64,000 bases of DNA, from positions 1-64,000 of the forward strand of contig NZ_JAAMQJ010000005.1 of assembly GCF_013523125.1 (NCBI RefSeq). The letters run 5' to 3'. Positions within the stretch are counted from its first letter, which is position 1; the number at the start of each line of letters is the position of its first letter. The notes beneath the pieces are model-generated. The model was not told the origin of the DNA. It worked only from the letters and a program-made list of their open reading frames with translations, and searched no databases. Both the position numbers and the translations under genes were made by a program. The stretch comes from Pseudomonas entomophila (lineage in GTDB: Bacteria > Pseudomonadota > Gammaproteobacteria > Pseudomonadales > Pseudomonadaceae). This document shows, piece after piece, positions 37,919 through 48,960 of the stretch.

Positions 37919-40018
37919 ATGTTGCCCACTGCCAGTTCCGACACGATGTACCGCCTGCTTGTCCAGGGCGTCATCGACTATGCCATCTACATGCTGACGC
38001 CTGAGGGCGTGGTCGCCAACTGGAACACGGGTGCACAGCGGGCTAAGGGATATGCCGCCGAGGAGATCATCGGACGACACTATTCGGTCTTCTACACCGA
38101 ATCGGAGCGCAAGGCAGGCGTCGCGCAACGCAACCTCGACCGGGCGCGCCAGGAAGGGCGTTTCGAGGACCAGGGCTGGCGCCAGCGCCAGGATGGCTCC
38201 ACGTTCTGGGCCCATGTGGTGATCGATGCCGTGCATGACGAGGCCGGCGAGCTGATCGGCTTTGCCAAGATCACCCGGGACATCAGCGAGCGGCGCCAAC
38301 ACGAACTGGAGCTGCTGGCGGCCAAGGAGCTGGCGGAGAGCTACAGCCACGAGATGCAAGTGCTGTCGCGGTTCCTGGACTCGGTGATCGCACACATTCC
38401 CGCCAGCATCGTCGTCCAGGACATCCATAGCCAGCGCATCCTGCTGGCCAACCCACAGGCCGAGCAGCTCTTCTGCGGCGCGCTCGGTGGCATGGTCGGA
38501 CGCCTTCCGGAGGACACGCTGGCACCGGAAACCGCGCACTACCTGCGCCAGCAGTTGGCCTGGGGGGCCGAGCGTGCCCAGGCACAGGTCAGCGAGGTTC
38601 GCGTGCCGACCCTGCTGGGCACGCGCACCCTGCGCAGCCGCGTCTTGCGCTGCGAAAACGATGTCGCCACCGACAGTTACGTCTTGTTCATCGCCGAGGA
38701 CGTCACGGAAGAGCGCGCCGCCCATGCGCGGATCCAGCACATGGCCCACCACGATGCGTTGACCGGGCTGCCTAACCGCACGCTGTTCAACGAGCACCTG
38801 CGCAAGGCCCTCGAACGTGACGGTGCCAATGGCCGGGTCACCGCGACCCTGTGCCTGGACCTGGACAACTTCAAGAACGTCAACGATGCCCTGGGCCATG
38901 CCTTCGGCGACAAGCTGTTGCGCGCCTTGAGCGGGCGCCTGCGCCGTGAGTTGCGCGACCAGGACACCCTGGCGCGTCTGGGGGGCGATGAGTTTGCGGT
39001 GGTGCTCTGCGACCTGGCATCCCCGACGCTGGCGCAAACCACCGCCCAGCGGCTGATCGACGCGGTCGTCCCTCCGTTCCACATCGAAGGTCACCGTTTC
39101 TCGTTGGGCTTGAGCATCGGCATCGCCTTCGCCCCGGCCGACCATTACCAGGCCGAGCAGCTGCTTGGCTATGCCGACATGGCGCTGTACGAGGCCAAGC
39201 GTCGAGGCCGCAACCGCCACGAAAGCTTTCACGTTGCCCTCGATGCCGCCGCGCGCAAGCGACGGCTGGTCGAGACCGACCTGCGCGCAGCCTTGCACCT
39301 GGGGCAATTGCACCTGCATTACCAGCCGATCGTCGACCGCACCGGCGAAGTGGTCACCGGCTACGAAGCGCTGGTGCGCTGGGACCATCCCAGCATGGGC
39401 CTGATCATGCCCATGGACTTCATCCCCATCGCCGAGGAGTCCGGGCTGATCCACGAGGTCGGCAGTCGCGTGCTCAACCTGGCCTGTCGCGAAGCTGCTC
39501 GCTGGAGCGGCGAGCAGACGATCGCGGTCAACCTGTCACCCAAACAGTTCAAGAACAGCCACCTGGTGGAGGACGTGGCCCTGGCATTGTCGGACTCGGG
39601 CTTGCCGGCGCAGCGCCTGGAGCTGGAGATCACCGAGTCGGTGCTATTGGAGAACAGCGAGGAGAACATCCGTACCCTGCGTGCGCTCAAGCAGATGGGT
39701 GTCGGCATTTCCCTGGACGACTTCGGCACTGGGTATTCCTCGCTCGGCTACCTGCGTTCGTTCCCGTTCGACCGGATCAAGATCGACAAGTCGTTCGTTC
39801 ACGAGATGGGCGAGAGCCGCGAGGCGCTGTCGATCATCCGCGCCATCACCGGTTTGAGCAGCAGCCTGCTGATCAAGACTACTGCCGAAGGCGTGGAGTC
39901 GCGTGAGCAGATGCTGCGCCTGGCGGATGAAGGCTGCTCGCACCTGCAAGGCTATCTGTTCGGGCGGCCCGGCCCGATCATCGAACACGCAGTCTGTCCA
40001 CCGACGCGGGCGACGTGA
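37919..40018 (+). CDS. PAS-GGDEF-EAL dual cyclic di-GMP enzyme
   Basis: A 699-residue soluble protein. ATG 37919 is chosen for GAGGT eight bases upstream; ATG 37904 is possible. An N-terminal PAS domain (VIDYAIYMLTPEGVVANWN, GRHYSVFYTE) and a second PAS-like region (FLDSVIAHIPASIVVQD) precede GGDEF (355-359, RLGGDEF) with an I-site RDQD (346-349). The EAL domain follows (YEALVRW, E483) with ITESVLLENSEENI, DDFGTGYSS and KIDKSFV. Both catalytic sets look intact, so it could make or break c-di-GMP. The signal sensed by PAS is unknown. Confidence 0.92.
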   Translation: MLPTASSDTMYRLLVQGVIDYAIYMLTPEGVVANWNTGAQRAKGYAAEEIIGRHYSVFYTESERKAGVAQRNLDRARQEGRFEDQGWRQRQDGSTFWAHVVIDAVHDEAGELIGFAKITRDISERRQHELELLAAKELAESYSHEMQVLSRFLDSVIAHIPASIVVQDIHSQRILLANPQAEQLFCGALGGMVGRLPEDTLAPETAHYLRQQLAWGAERAQAQVSEVRVPTLLGTRTLRSRVLRCENDVATDSYVLFIAEDVTEERAAHARIQHMAHHDALTGLPNRTLFNEHLRKALERDGANGRVTATLCLDLDNFKNVNDALGHAFGDKLLRALSGRLRRELRDQDTLARLGGDEFAVVLCDLASPTLAQTTAQRLIDAVVPPFHIEGHRFSLGLSIGIAFAPADHYQAEQLLGYADMALYEAKRRGRNRHESFHVALDAAARKRRLVETDLRAALHLGQLHLHYQPIVDRTGEVVTGYEALVRWDHPSMGLIMPMDFIPIAEESGLIHEVGSRVLNLACREAARWSGEQTIAVNLSPKQFKNSHLVEDVALALSDSGLPAQRLELEITESVLLENSEENIRTLRALKQMGVGISLDDFGTGYSSLGYLRSFPFDRIKIDKSFVHEMGESREALSIIRAITGLSSSLLIKTTAEGVESREQMLRLADEGCSHLQGYLFGRPGPIIEHAVCPPTRAT

Positions 40019-40097
40019 CGCCAGGCCCTGCCATGACGACAGGGCACCGGGCTGAGGTATAGTCCGGGCTCTGGCTCATTCTTCGCAGGAGTGTCGC

Positions 40098-40910
40098 GTG
40101 AATCCCTACACCGCCTTCAAGGTCGAACTGACCGACCACATCGCCCACATCCAGATCGACCGTGCCGACAAGGTCAACGCCATGCATGCGGCGTTCTGGG
40201 AGGAGATCGTCGAGGTCTTTCGCTGGGCCGACGAGACCGATGCCGTGCGCGTGGTGGTGCTCAGCGGCGCAGGCAAACACTTTTCCGCCGGCATCGACCT
40301 GAGCCTGCTGGCCTCGGTGGCCGGCCAGCTGGGGCCTGACGTCGGCCGCAATGCACGCACGCTGCGCCGTACCATCCTGCGCCTGCAAGCTTCGTTCGAG
40401 GCGGTCGATCAGTGCCGCAAACCGGTGCTGGCGGCCATCCAGGGCTATTGCCTCGGCGGGGCCATCGACCTGGTCTCGGCCTGCGACATGCGCTATTGCA
40501 GCGCCGATGCGCATTTCTCGATCAAGGAAATCGACCTTGGCATGGCCGCCGATGTCGGAACCTTGCAACGCCTGCCCCGGATCATCGGCGATGGCCTGCT
40601 GCGCGAGCTGGCCTACACCGGGCGCGCGGTCGAGGCGCAGGAAGCCTTGCGTATCGGGCTGGTCAACCGCATCTATGGCGACACGCCCGCGTTGTTGCAG
40701 GGTGTGTTCGAGATCGCTGCGCAGATCGCTGCCAAGTCGCCGCTGGCCGTGGCCGGAACCAAACGCATGATCAGCTACATGCGCGACCACAGCGTGGCCG
40801 ATGGGTTGGAATACGTCGCCACCTGGAACGCGGCGATGCTGCAATCGCAGGATGTGCGCGTGGCCCTGCTGGCGCACACGAACAGACAGACACCTGATTT
40901 CGCCGACTGA
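40098..40910 (+). CDS. Crotonase family protein, delta(3,5)-delta(2,4)-dienoyl-CoA isomerase-like
   Basis: A 270-residue enoyl-CoA hydratase/isomerase. The start is GTG 40098 behind AGGAGTG. Oxyanion-hole segments are KHFSAGIDL and [19 protein letters not shown]. The stretch [20 protein letters not shown] closely matches the ECH1-type isomerase, including the acidic residues that move the double bonds of dienoyl-CoA during beta-oxidation of unsaturated fatty acids. It lies just upstream of nudC. Confidence 0.9.
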   Translation: MNPYTAFKVELTDHIAHIQIDRADKVNAMHAAFWEEIVEVFRWADETDAVRVVVLSGAGKHFSAGIDLSLLASVAGQLGPDVGRNARTLRRTILRLQASFEAVDQCRKPVLAAIQGYCLGGAIDLVSACDMRYCSADAHFSIKEIDLGMAADVGTLQRLPRIIGDGLLRELAYTGRAVEAQEALRIGLVNRIYGDTPALLQGVFEIAAQIAAKSPLAVAGTKRMISYMRDHSVADGLEYVATWNAAMLQSQDVRVALLAHTNRQTPDFAD

Positions 40911-40941
40911 CGATGGTCGGCACTGCTCAAGGAACCCTCGA

Positions 40942-41772
40942 ATGTCGTCACGTTGGAGCACTGCGGTACTGGATCCGGCCCTGCCCGGTGGATTGGCCGT
41001 CGCCCGTGGGCCGGAGGGCTTCCTGGTCGGCGAACGGGGCCCGGTGTTCGACCGAGGCTGGCTCAAGCGCCAAGGGCTGGACGTCCTAGGTGAGCATGGC
41101 ATCGGGCATCTCGAGGGACAACCGCTGTTCCTGCTCGAGCTGCGCCATACCGCCAGCGTGCCGGGTCACCGCTGGCAAGGGCTGCGCACCTTCATGCTGG
41201 AAGGCGACTACACCGTCTACCAAGTACTGGGCTACGCCGCGCAAATCGGCACCTGGGCGCGCGAGCACCGTTTTTGCGGCAGTTGCGGCCAGCCGACCAC
41301 CCAGGTGCGCTGGGAGCGGGCGATGCACTGCGCCGCGTGCGGCCTGCGCAGCTATCCACGGATTTCACCCAGCATGATCGTGCTGGTGACCCGAGGCGAC
41401 GAGGTCCTGCTGGCGCGTTCGCCGCGCTTCGTGACCGGGGTCTACAGCACCCTGGCCGGTTTCGCCGAGCCGGGCGAGTCGGCCGAGGACTGCCTGGTGC
41501 GCGAGGTGCGCGAGGAAGTGGCGGTGCAGGTGCGCGACATTCGCTATGTCGGCAGCCAGTGCTGGCCGTTTCCGCATTCCATGATGCTGGGCTTTCATGC
41601 CGAGTACGCCGGGGGCGAGATCGTCATGCAACCGGAGGAGATCGAGGATGCCCGCTGGTTCGACATCCACGACCTGCCGCCACTGCCGGCCACGCGTTCG
41701 ATCGCGCGCCACCTGATCGACCTCTATGTGGCGCAGCGTCTAGGCCTGCCCGAACCAGTGCTGCCAGGCTAG
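40942..41772 (+). CDS. nudC: NAD(H) diphosphatase NudC
   Basis: A 276-residue Nudix enzyme that splits NADH to NMNH and AMP and removes NAD caps from RNA 5' ends. The start ATG 40942 has AAGGAAC upstream. The zinc ribbon shows FCGSCG and CAACG, two Cys pairs. The Nudix box reads [20 protein letters not shown]. The downstream [18 protein letters not shown] is the NADH-pyrophosphatase signature. Its 3' end overlaps the convergent exporter gene by 33 bases. Confidence 0.94.
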   Translation: MSSRWSTAVLDPALPGGLAVARGPEGFLVGERGPVFDRGWLKRQGLDVLGEHGIGHLEGQPLFLLELRHTASVPGHRWQGLRTFMLEGDYTVYQVLGYAAQIGTWAREHRFCGSCGQPTTQVRWERAMHCAACGLRSYPRISPSMIVLVTRGDEVLLARSPRFVTGVYSTLAGFAEPGESAEDCLVREVREEVAVQVRDIRYVGSQCWPFPHSMMLGFHAEYAGGEIVMQPEEIEDARWFDIHDLPPLPATRSIARHLIDLYVAQRLGLPEPVLPG

Positions 41773-42519
41773 GCGCACGGTCAGGGCCAGCACCACGGTG
41801 ATGAACACCGGGCGAATGAACTTGCTACCACCGCTGATGGCCGTACGGGCGCCGAAGAAGGCGCCGCCCATCACCGACAGCCCCATGGCCAGGCCGACGA
41901 TCCAGTCGACCTGACCAGAGAAGACGAACACCGACAGTGCCGCCGCGTTGCTGACGAAGTTCATGCTGCGCGCCACGCCGCTGGCGCGTACCAGGTCGAC
42001 CGGGTAGAGCAGCAGAGTGCTTACCGTCCAGAACGCGCCAGTGCCGGGACCGGCGACACCATCATAGAAGCCCAGCGACAGGCCCTGGGGCAATTGCCAG
42101 GTCTTGCGGATCGGCGCGTCGGCCTCGGCAGGGGCTTTCGGCGTACCGCCGAACAGCAGGTACAGGCCACAGGCGAAGACCATGACCGGCAGCATCTTGT
42201 TCAGCCATTCGGCCGGCAGGTAGTGAGCGACGATGGCGCCCAGCAGCGCACCGACCAGGGTGCCGCCGATCGCCAGGCGCCAGTGCGCCGGGTGGAACAG
42301 CTTGCGCCGGTAGTAGGTGAGGGTGGCGGTGGCCGAGCCGAAGGTGGAGCTGAGCTTGTTGGTGCCCAGTACCAGGTGGGGTGGCATGCCGGCGGTCAGC
42401 AAGGCAGGCACGGTCAGCAGCCCGCCGCCGCCTGCGATGGCGTCGATGAAGCCGGCGAGAAAGGCGACGCCGATGAGGATCAGCAGGGTGAGAGGTTCTA
42501 CGGTGAGTTCGAAAGGCAT
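41740..42519 (-). CDS. TauE/SafE family membrane exporter (sulfite exporter-like)
   Basis: A 259-residue, about eight-helix protein with the repeated family motifs [20 protein letters not shown] and [16 protein letters not shown]. Members move sulfite, sulfoacetate or other small organic anions out of the cell; the substrate here is unknown. The coding end overlaps nudC on the other strand. Confidence 0.9.
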   Translation of the reverse strand: MPFELTVEPLTLLILIGVAFLAGFIDAIAGGGGLLTVPALLTAGMPPHLVLGTNKLSSTFGSATATLTYYRRKLFHPAHWRLAIGGTLVGALLGAIVAHYLPAEWLNKMLPVMVFACGLYLLFGGTPKAPAEADAPIRKTWQLPQGLSLGFYDGVAGPGTGAFWTVSTLLLYPVDLVRASGVARSMNFVSNAAALSVFVFSGQVDWIVGLAMGLSVMGGAFFGARTAISGGSKFIRPVFITVVLALTVRLAWQHWFGQA

Positions 42520-42822
42520 GGGGCAAGGCGCGCTTGAAGGGTGGGGGAGGTCAGGTTCTGCAGCAAGGTGGGTTCATCGCTGTCAAGCCGACGCCCCTGT
42601 CGATCGCGCATCCCTGTTCTTGGTCTGCAGTGTTGAGGGGCGCGCCAGGCGCACGGGCGTCTGTTTCCCGCTCGTCACTGCCTGCCACGCGTATTGCCCT
42701 TCAACCGCCCCATGGTAACCAGCAACGGACGGTCCTGTCAGCCTCGAAACGCCTGCCTGTCCAGCCTCTGGGCTCAGCGCCTCATGGGGCTGTGTGAAAA
42801 CAAGGCAGATGAAAGCAGGCCG
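42520..42822. other. About 300 bp between the exporter and topB genes
   Basis: No gene, repeat or strong hairpin is seen. It should contain the exporter promoter at the left and the end of the topB transcript at the right. Confidence 0.4.
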
Positions 42823-44811
42823 TCAATCTGCCTTGCGTGCTCGCCGCTGCCGGGGTGCCCCCGATGCCGCCTTGCCAGTGGTATTTTTGGCCGTGGTCCC
42901 TTCGCCCGAACGGGCTGCACTGGGTTTACGCTTCTTCTTCCAGGGCGTGCCTGCTCGGCCCGCCGGCGTAGCGGGGCCCGTGATGGTCAGGCGCATGCCC
43001 GCACAGCGTTCCACCAGTTTGCCCACCCAGGCCGACTGCCGCGTGACGAACTCCTCCAAGGTCATCTCGCCACTTTGCACCATGTCCAGCGCCTGCTCCC
43101 AGATCGCCGTGGTTCCAGGGTCGGCGATGGCCTTGGGCACGGCGGCGATCAGGCTGCGGGCGGCCGGCGTGGCGACCAGGGCCTTGCCGTTCTTGACCAG
43201 GTAGCCTCGGTCGAGCAGCCCCTGGATGATGTTGGCCCGGGTCGCCTCGGTGCCGATGCCGGTGGTTTCCTTGAGCTTCTGTTTGAGTCGTGGATCCTCG
43301 ACCCACTTGGCCACGTTCTTCATGGCCTTGATCAGGTCACCTTCGGTGAACGGTTTGGGCGGTTGCGTCCACAGGTCCTTGAGCAGTACATCAAGCATCC
43401 GGCAGACCACGCCCTGGCTCAGCGCAGGCAGCACCTGGGCAGGCGGGGCTTCACGGCCCTTGGCAGGCGTCAACGCTTCCGGCAGGGCGCGGCGCCAGCC
43501 GGGTTCGACGATCTGCTTGCCCACCGCACGCAGGGCGTGGCCGGCGCTGTCGAGCTCGGCCTGGGTGCGGTCGTACTCGTGGTGAGGCAGGAACTGCGCC
43601 AGATAACGCGCTCGAATCAATGTGTACACCGCCTTGGCCGTGCGGGGCAGGCGTTCCGGGTCGCTGGCGGCAGCCGTCGGAATGATGCCGTGGTGCGCGG
43701 TGACCTTGGCATCGTTCCAGGCACGCGAGCGGCGCTGTGGCTGCAGGTACGGTTGCAGCGAGGCCAGGCGTGCGTCGGCGCGTTGCAGGGCCGACAGGAT
43801 GCTGGCCGCCTCGCCATGCTGGCTCAGCGGCAGGTAGCCGCAGTCGCTGCGCGGGTAGGTGATCAGCTTGTGCGTCTCGTACAGCGACTGGGCGATGTCC
43901 AGCGTTTCCTGTGCGCCCAGGCCCAGCTTCTTCGAGCACACCTCCTGCAGGGTGCCAAGATCGAACGGCAGGGGCGCGACCTCACGCACACGCTCGGTGG
44001 CCACCTCGAACACCGTCGCTGCGCCTGCGGCACACATCGCCTGTGCCGCTTGCTCGGCGACCTCGCGCTTCAGGCAGCGACCCTGATCGTCGCTCTGGTC
44101 CTCCGGCACACGCCAGTGGGCGGTAAAGGAGGTGCCGGCATGGTCGAGCTGTGCTTCGATGGCCCAATAGGGCATGGGGACGAACGCCTCGATGCTGTGA
44201 TCGCGATCGACGATCAGGCGCAAGGTGGGCGTCTGCACGCGCCCGACGGGCAGCACCCCTTGATAGCCGGACTGGCGCCCGAGCAGGGTGAACAGACGGC
44301 TCATGTTCATGCCGATCAGCCAGTCGGCGCGCGAGCGCCCCAGCGCCGAATGGTAGAGCGTGAAGGTTTCCTGGCCAGGCCGTAGTTGCCCGAGCGCCTT
44401 GCGGATCGAGGCTTCGTCCAGCGCCGACAGCCACAGCCGCTGGATCGGGCCGCGGTAGCGGCAGTGCTCGACCAGTTCACGGGCGATCATCTCACCCTCG
44501 CGGTCGGCGTCGGTGGCGATCACCAATTCGCGAGCTTCACCGAGCAGGCGCTTGACCACCTTGAACTGGCTTGCCGTCTTGGGCTTGACCAGCATCTTCC
44601 AGGCGGGCGGGATGATCGGCAGATCGCTCAACACCCAGCGCTTGTAGCGCTCGTCATAACTGTCCGGTGGGGCGGTCTCCAGCAGATGGCCAATGCACCA
44701 AGTGACGCAGACGTCAGTGCCCTGCCAGCAACCGTCACCTCGCCGACGGGCGCCCAGGACGCTGGCGATGTCCTTGGCTTGGGAGGGTTTTTCGCAGAGG
44801 AACAGGCGCAT
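42823..44811 (-). CDS. topB: DNA topoisomerase III
   Basis: A 662-residue type IA topoisomerase that decatenates and resolves recombination intermediates. The start is 44811 (MRLFLCEKPSQAKDIASVLG); upstream in-frame residues lack family similarity. Toprim acids are in ATDADREGE (D101, D103) and the active-site Tyr319 is in LITYPRSDCGYLP. The C-terminal tail is basic (KKKRKPSAARSGEG). An SOS-like palindrome lies 72 bases upstream of the start. Confidence 0.95.
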   Translation of the reverse strand: MRLFLCEKPSQAKDIASVLGARRRGDGCWQGTDVCVTWCIGHLLETAPPDSYDERYKRWVLSDLPIIPPAWKMLVKPKTASQFKVVKRLLGEARELVIATDADREGEMIARELVEHCRYRGPIQRLWLSALDEASIRKALGQLRPGQETFTLYHSALGRSRADWLIGMNMSRLFTLLGRQSGYQGVLPVGRVQTPTLRLIVDRDHSIEAFVPMPYWAIEAQLDHAGTSFTAHWRVPEDQSDDQGRCLKREVAEQAAQAMCAAGAATVFEVATERVREVAPLPFDLGTLQEVCSKKLGLGAQETLDIAQSLYETHKLITYPRSDCGYLPLSQHGEAASILSALQRADARLASLQPYLQPQRRSRAWNDAKVTAHHGIIPTAAASDPERLPRTAKAVYTLIRARYLAQFLPHHEYDRTQAELDSAGHALRAVGKQIVEPGWRRALPEALTPAKGREAPPAQVLPALSQGVVCRMLDVLLKDLWTQPPKPFTEGDLIKAMKNVAKWVEDPRLKQKLKETTGIGTEATRANIIQGLLDRGYLVKNGKALVATPAARSLIAAVPKAIADPGTTAIWEQALDMVQSGEMTLEEFVTRQSAWVGKLVERCAGMRLTITGPATPAGRAGTPWKKKRKPSAARSGEGTTAKNTTGKAASGAPRQRRARKAD

Positions 44812-44883
44812 GGGGCGCAAACGCTTCGTGAAGGGTCGAGGCCTGTCAGGATGGGGAAAATCGGGGCGGGAGGCAAGCGTTAT

Positions 44884-44899
44884 CTGTACGGATGTACAG
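44884..44899. promoter_or_regulatory. LexA (SOS)-like box upstream of topB
   Basis: CTGTACGGATGTACAG is CTG-N10-CAG with perfectly symmetric six-base arms, 72 bases before the topB start. It fits the gamma-proteobacterial LexA operator CTGT-N8-ACAG. Binding is inferred. Confidence 0.6.
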
Positions 44900-44965
44900 G
44901 TGAGCGGGGAAGCAGTGGCCAGTTGCACAAGGTATCAGGGTGATTGCCCGAAGGACTCTGCAGGT

Positions 44966-45060
44966 CATCGCGGGCAAGCCCGCTCCACAAACGGCTTGCG
45001 CAGCCATGCCTGCAACTACAGTCTGCAGAGATCTGTGTGGGAGCGGGCTTGCCCGCGATG
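44966..45060. repeat. REP doublet (REPIN) in inverted orientation
   Basis: Two copies of the roughly 24-base Pseudomonas REP, each with the core GCGGGCAAGCCCGC, face each other: 44966-44989 (catcgcgggc... on plus) and 45036-45060 (...gcccgcgatg, reversed). The 46-base spacer also holds CTGCA dyads. Such pairs are moved by RAYT transposases; no RAYT gene is in the window. It lies between topB (5' side) and the GNAT gene (3' side). Confidence 0.88.
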
Positions 45061-45099
45061 ACGGTAGCAGCCTCGCCACCGTCCCGCAGGTCAGTCAAA

Positions 45100-45522
45100 T
45101 CAGGCTTCGCGCACCATGTCCACGTGCGGAATCCCTGCCTCGAGGAACTCTTCGCTCACCACGCGAAACCCGAACTGCTCGTAGAACGCCGTCGCGTGCA
45201 CCTGGGCGCTGAGCGTCTGCTGCGTCAGGCCTTGCTGTTCGGCTTCCTGGATCACCGCCTCGAGCAACAGGTGGCCCACCTTCAGGCCGCGCCAGTCCTT
45301 GAGCACCGAGACCCGGCCGATGGTACCGTCGCGCAACAGGCGTGCGGTGCCGACCGGATAATCCCCTTCGAGCGCCAGGAAGTGCAGCGCCGTAGCATCC
45401 TCGGCATCCCATTCCAGCTCGGGCGGCACGTGCTGCTCGGCCACGAACACGGCCTCGCGGATGCAGCGGATGGCCGCGTTGTCCTTGTGCCAGTCGGCCA
45501 GGCGCACGCGTACCTTATTCAT
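45100..45522 (-). CDS. GNAT family N-acetyltransferase
   Basis: A 140-residue acetyl-CoA-dependent transferase. The acetyl-CoA site reads RVSVLKDWRGLKVGHLLLEAVI (motif A). HATAFYEQFGFRVVSEEF is motif B, like the ElaA group. The acceptor is unknown. Its start overlaps the roxA stop by eight bases, so the two are co-expressed. Confidence 0.88.
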   Translation of the reverse strand: MNKVRVRLADWHKDNAAIRCIREAVFVAEQHVPPELEWDAEDATALHFLALEGDYPVGTARLLRDGTIGRVSVLKDWRGLKVGHLLLEAVIQEAEQQGLTQQTLSAQVHATAFYEQFGFRVVSEEFLEAGIPHVDMVREA

Positions 45523-46681
45523 CGGCGAAGCCCAGGCTGCCTTGCTTGACCAACTGGCAGACCACGGTCAGGCCGTCTTCGTCTTCCAGCCACGGTGCCA
45601 GGTTCTCGATGTGCAGGGCGTCGGCGGCGCAGACCAGCTTGAGCAGCTCGCGCAAATGCCCCGGCAGCAGGCGGCTCTGGCCGCTGGCGAACAGCAGCAG
45701 GTCATCGTCGACTTCCGACCAGGCCATCCGCGCACTCGGGTTGCGAATCAGGATGGCGCCTTGCTCGAGGCTGTCGATCAGGTCCTCTTCGGTCAGTTCT
45801 TCACCGCTCACCAGCTCAGGGTAGCGTGGTTCTGTCATGAACTGGCCGAACCAGGTCAGCAGCAGGCGCTCGTCGCCCATGTGCTCGCTCAGCAGGGCCT
45901 TGAGGCGGTCGAGCGAATCACGCTGGATCTGGTGCGGGTCGCGCACCGGCTCGGCGTCGGCATCGCTGTAGCGCTCTTCGTCCGGCAGGAACTGGCTGAG
46001 GAAGTCGGTGAAGTGGGTCAGCACTTCGGCCGCGCTCGGTGCACGGAAACCGACCGAATAGGTCAGGCAATCGTCTTCGGCCACGCCGTAGTGCGCCAGG
46101 CGAGGTGGCAGGTACAGCATGTCGCCAGGCTCGAGCGTCCACTCGTCGCTCTGCTCGAAGTCGGCGAGGATGCGCAGGTCGGCATGGGCGATCAGCGGGC
46201 TGTCGCTGTCGCACACCTGGCCGATCTTCCAATTGCGCTTGCCCATGCCCTGCAGCAGGAACACATCGTAATTGTCGAAGTGCGGACCGACGCTGCCGCC
46301 CGGCGTGGCGAAGCTGATCATCACATCATCGATGCGCCAGCTGGGCAGGAAGCGGAAGTGCTCCAGCAGTTCGGCCACTTCCGGGACGAACTGATCGACC
46401 GCCTGCACCAGCAGCGTCCAGTCGCGCGCGGGCAGCTCGGCGAACGTCTCCTCGGTGAAGGGGCCGCGGCGCAGTTCCCAAGGGCGCTCGCCATGCTCCA
46501 GCACCAGGCGCGATTCGACTTCGTCTTCCAGGGCCAGGCCGGCCAGTTCGTCGGCGTCGATCGGGCTCTCGAAGTCGGTGAAGGCCTTGCGCACCAGCAA
46601 CGGCTTCTTCTGCCAGTAATCGCGCAGGAACTCGCGTGCCGTCAGGCCGCCCAGCAGCTGAAGTGGGGTATCAGGATTCAT
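45515..46681 (-). CDS. roxA: JmjC-type ribosomal protein oxygenase (RoxA/YcfD-like, L16 arginine hydroxylase)
   Basis: A 388-residue Fe(II)/2-oxoglutarate oxygenase. The start at 46681 gives MNPDTPLQLLGGLTAREFLRD, the family's usual N-terminus. YWQKKPLLVRKAF and GGSVGPHFDNYDVFLLQ follow. The iron ligands are His134, Asp136 (HFD) and His197 (LAHYG). In E. coli the homologue hydroxylates Arg81 of ribosomal protein L16. The C-terminal winged-helix part (LPGHLRELLKLV) is present. Forms an operon with the GNAT gene. Confidence 0.92.
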   Translation of the reverse strand: MNPDTPLQLLGGLTAREFLRDYWQKKPLLVRKAFTDFESPIDADELAGLALEDEVESRLVLEHGERPWELRRGPFTEETFAELPARDWTLLVQAVDQFVPEVAELLEHFRFLPSWRIDDVMISFATPGGSVGPHFDNYDVFLLQGMGKRNWKIGQVCDSDSPLIAHADLRILADFEQSDEWTLEPGDMLYLPPRLAHYGVAEDDCLTYSVGFRAPSAAEVLTHFTDFLSQFLPDEERYSDADAEPVRDPHQIQRDSLDRLKALLSEHMGDERLLLTWFGQFMTEPRYPELVSGEELTEEDLIDSLEQGAILIRNPSARMAWSEVDDDLLLFASGQSRLLPGHLRELLKLVCAADALHIENLAPWLEDEDGLTVVCQLVKQGSLGFADE

Positions 46682-46719
46682 GCTCAACCTATTGATAAAA
46701 CTGGATTTGGGGTCGCGAA

Positions 46720-46745
46720 TAAAAACGCCCGGCCAGGCCGGGCGT
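46720..46745 (-). terminator. Intrinsic terminator of purB
   Basis: CGCCCGGCC and GGCCGGGCG (46726-46744) form a nine-bp stem with a one-base centre. On the minus strand a run of T follows. It separates purB from roxA. Confidence 0.85.
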
Positions 46746-46762
46746 CGCACGCAAGGCGTCGA

Positions 46763-48172
<1,410 letters not shown>

Positions 48173-48339
48173 TCATACATGAAAAGCGCGACCTTGCGTC
48201 GCGCACTGCACACCATCGGTCTCGGACAGCCGGCTTGGGCCCAAGTGCCGCGCCGTGAATGCGAACATTCCGCCGTCCGTCGGTGCGCCGCGTGGCACCC
48301 GTACCCTTGGGCCGACACCGCGACCGCAGGCCCTTGTCG

Positions 48340-48960
48340 TCAGGTGCGCATCATCCCGTACAGCTCGTTGAGCAGCTTGCGTCGGCTGAACACCAGCTGC
48401 CAGCGATGCCCGCCCACCTGGCGCCACAGCCGCGCGGCACGGATGCCCGCCAACAGGATGGCACGGATCTTCGAGGCATTGCTCGCCTGTTGCAGGAAGC
48501 GGGTATCGCCATGCACCTGAATGCGCTGGCGCAAGGTGCTCAGGGTGTCCTGGTACAAGGCCCCGCACGAGGCGATCACGTTGTCGTGCACCAGGCCGAA
48601 GTGGTCGGCCTGGGCCTGAATCTGCGGTAAGCGTTGGCCGATGATGCCCAGCAGGTCATCACGCTTGCCCAGGTGACGCTCCAGGCCAAGCATGGACAGC
48701 GCATAGCGCAGGGGCTCGCGCTGCAGGCTGCTGGGGTCGCGCTCGAGCGCGCCGGCCAGCGCGCGGTAACCGTCGCGCAGGTGCAGGTCGCTGCCGCCGA
48801 AGACCTGCAGCGTGGTGTCGGGGTCACGCACCAACAGGCTGCCGAGCATGCACCCCAGCTCGGCCTCGCCGGCCTGACCGGTGCGTGCGATACGGTCGAC
48901 CAGCACGGCCGCCTGGAACACGGCGCCCAGTGCGACCAGTTGCTCCTGGGTCGTGTTCAT
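48340..48960 (-). CDS. hflD: HflD homologue (lysogenization regulator family)
   Basis: A 206-residue, all-helical membrane-associated protein. The start at 48960 ([20 protein letters not shown]) overlaps the mnmA stop by four bases, the conserved mnmA-hflD pair. In E. coli HflD binds phage lambda CII and hinders lysogeny; the normal cell function is unclear. Length is typical. Confidence 0.92.
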   Translation of the reverse strand: MNTTQEQLVALGAVFQAAVLVDRIARTGQAGEAELGCMLGSLLVRDPDTTLQVFGGSDLHLRDGYRALAGALERDPSSLQREPLRYALSMLGLERHLGKRDDLLGIIGQRLPQIQAQADHFGLVHDNVIASCGALYQDTLSTLRQRIQVHGDTRFLQQASNASKIRAILLAGIRAARLWRQVGGHRWQLVFSRRKLLNELYGMMRT

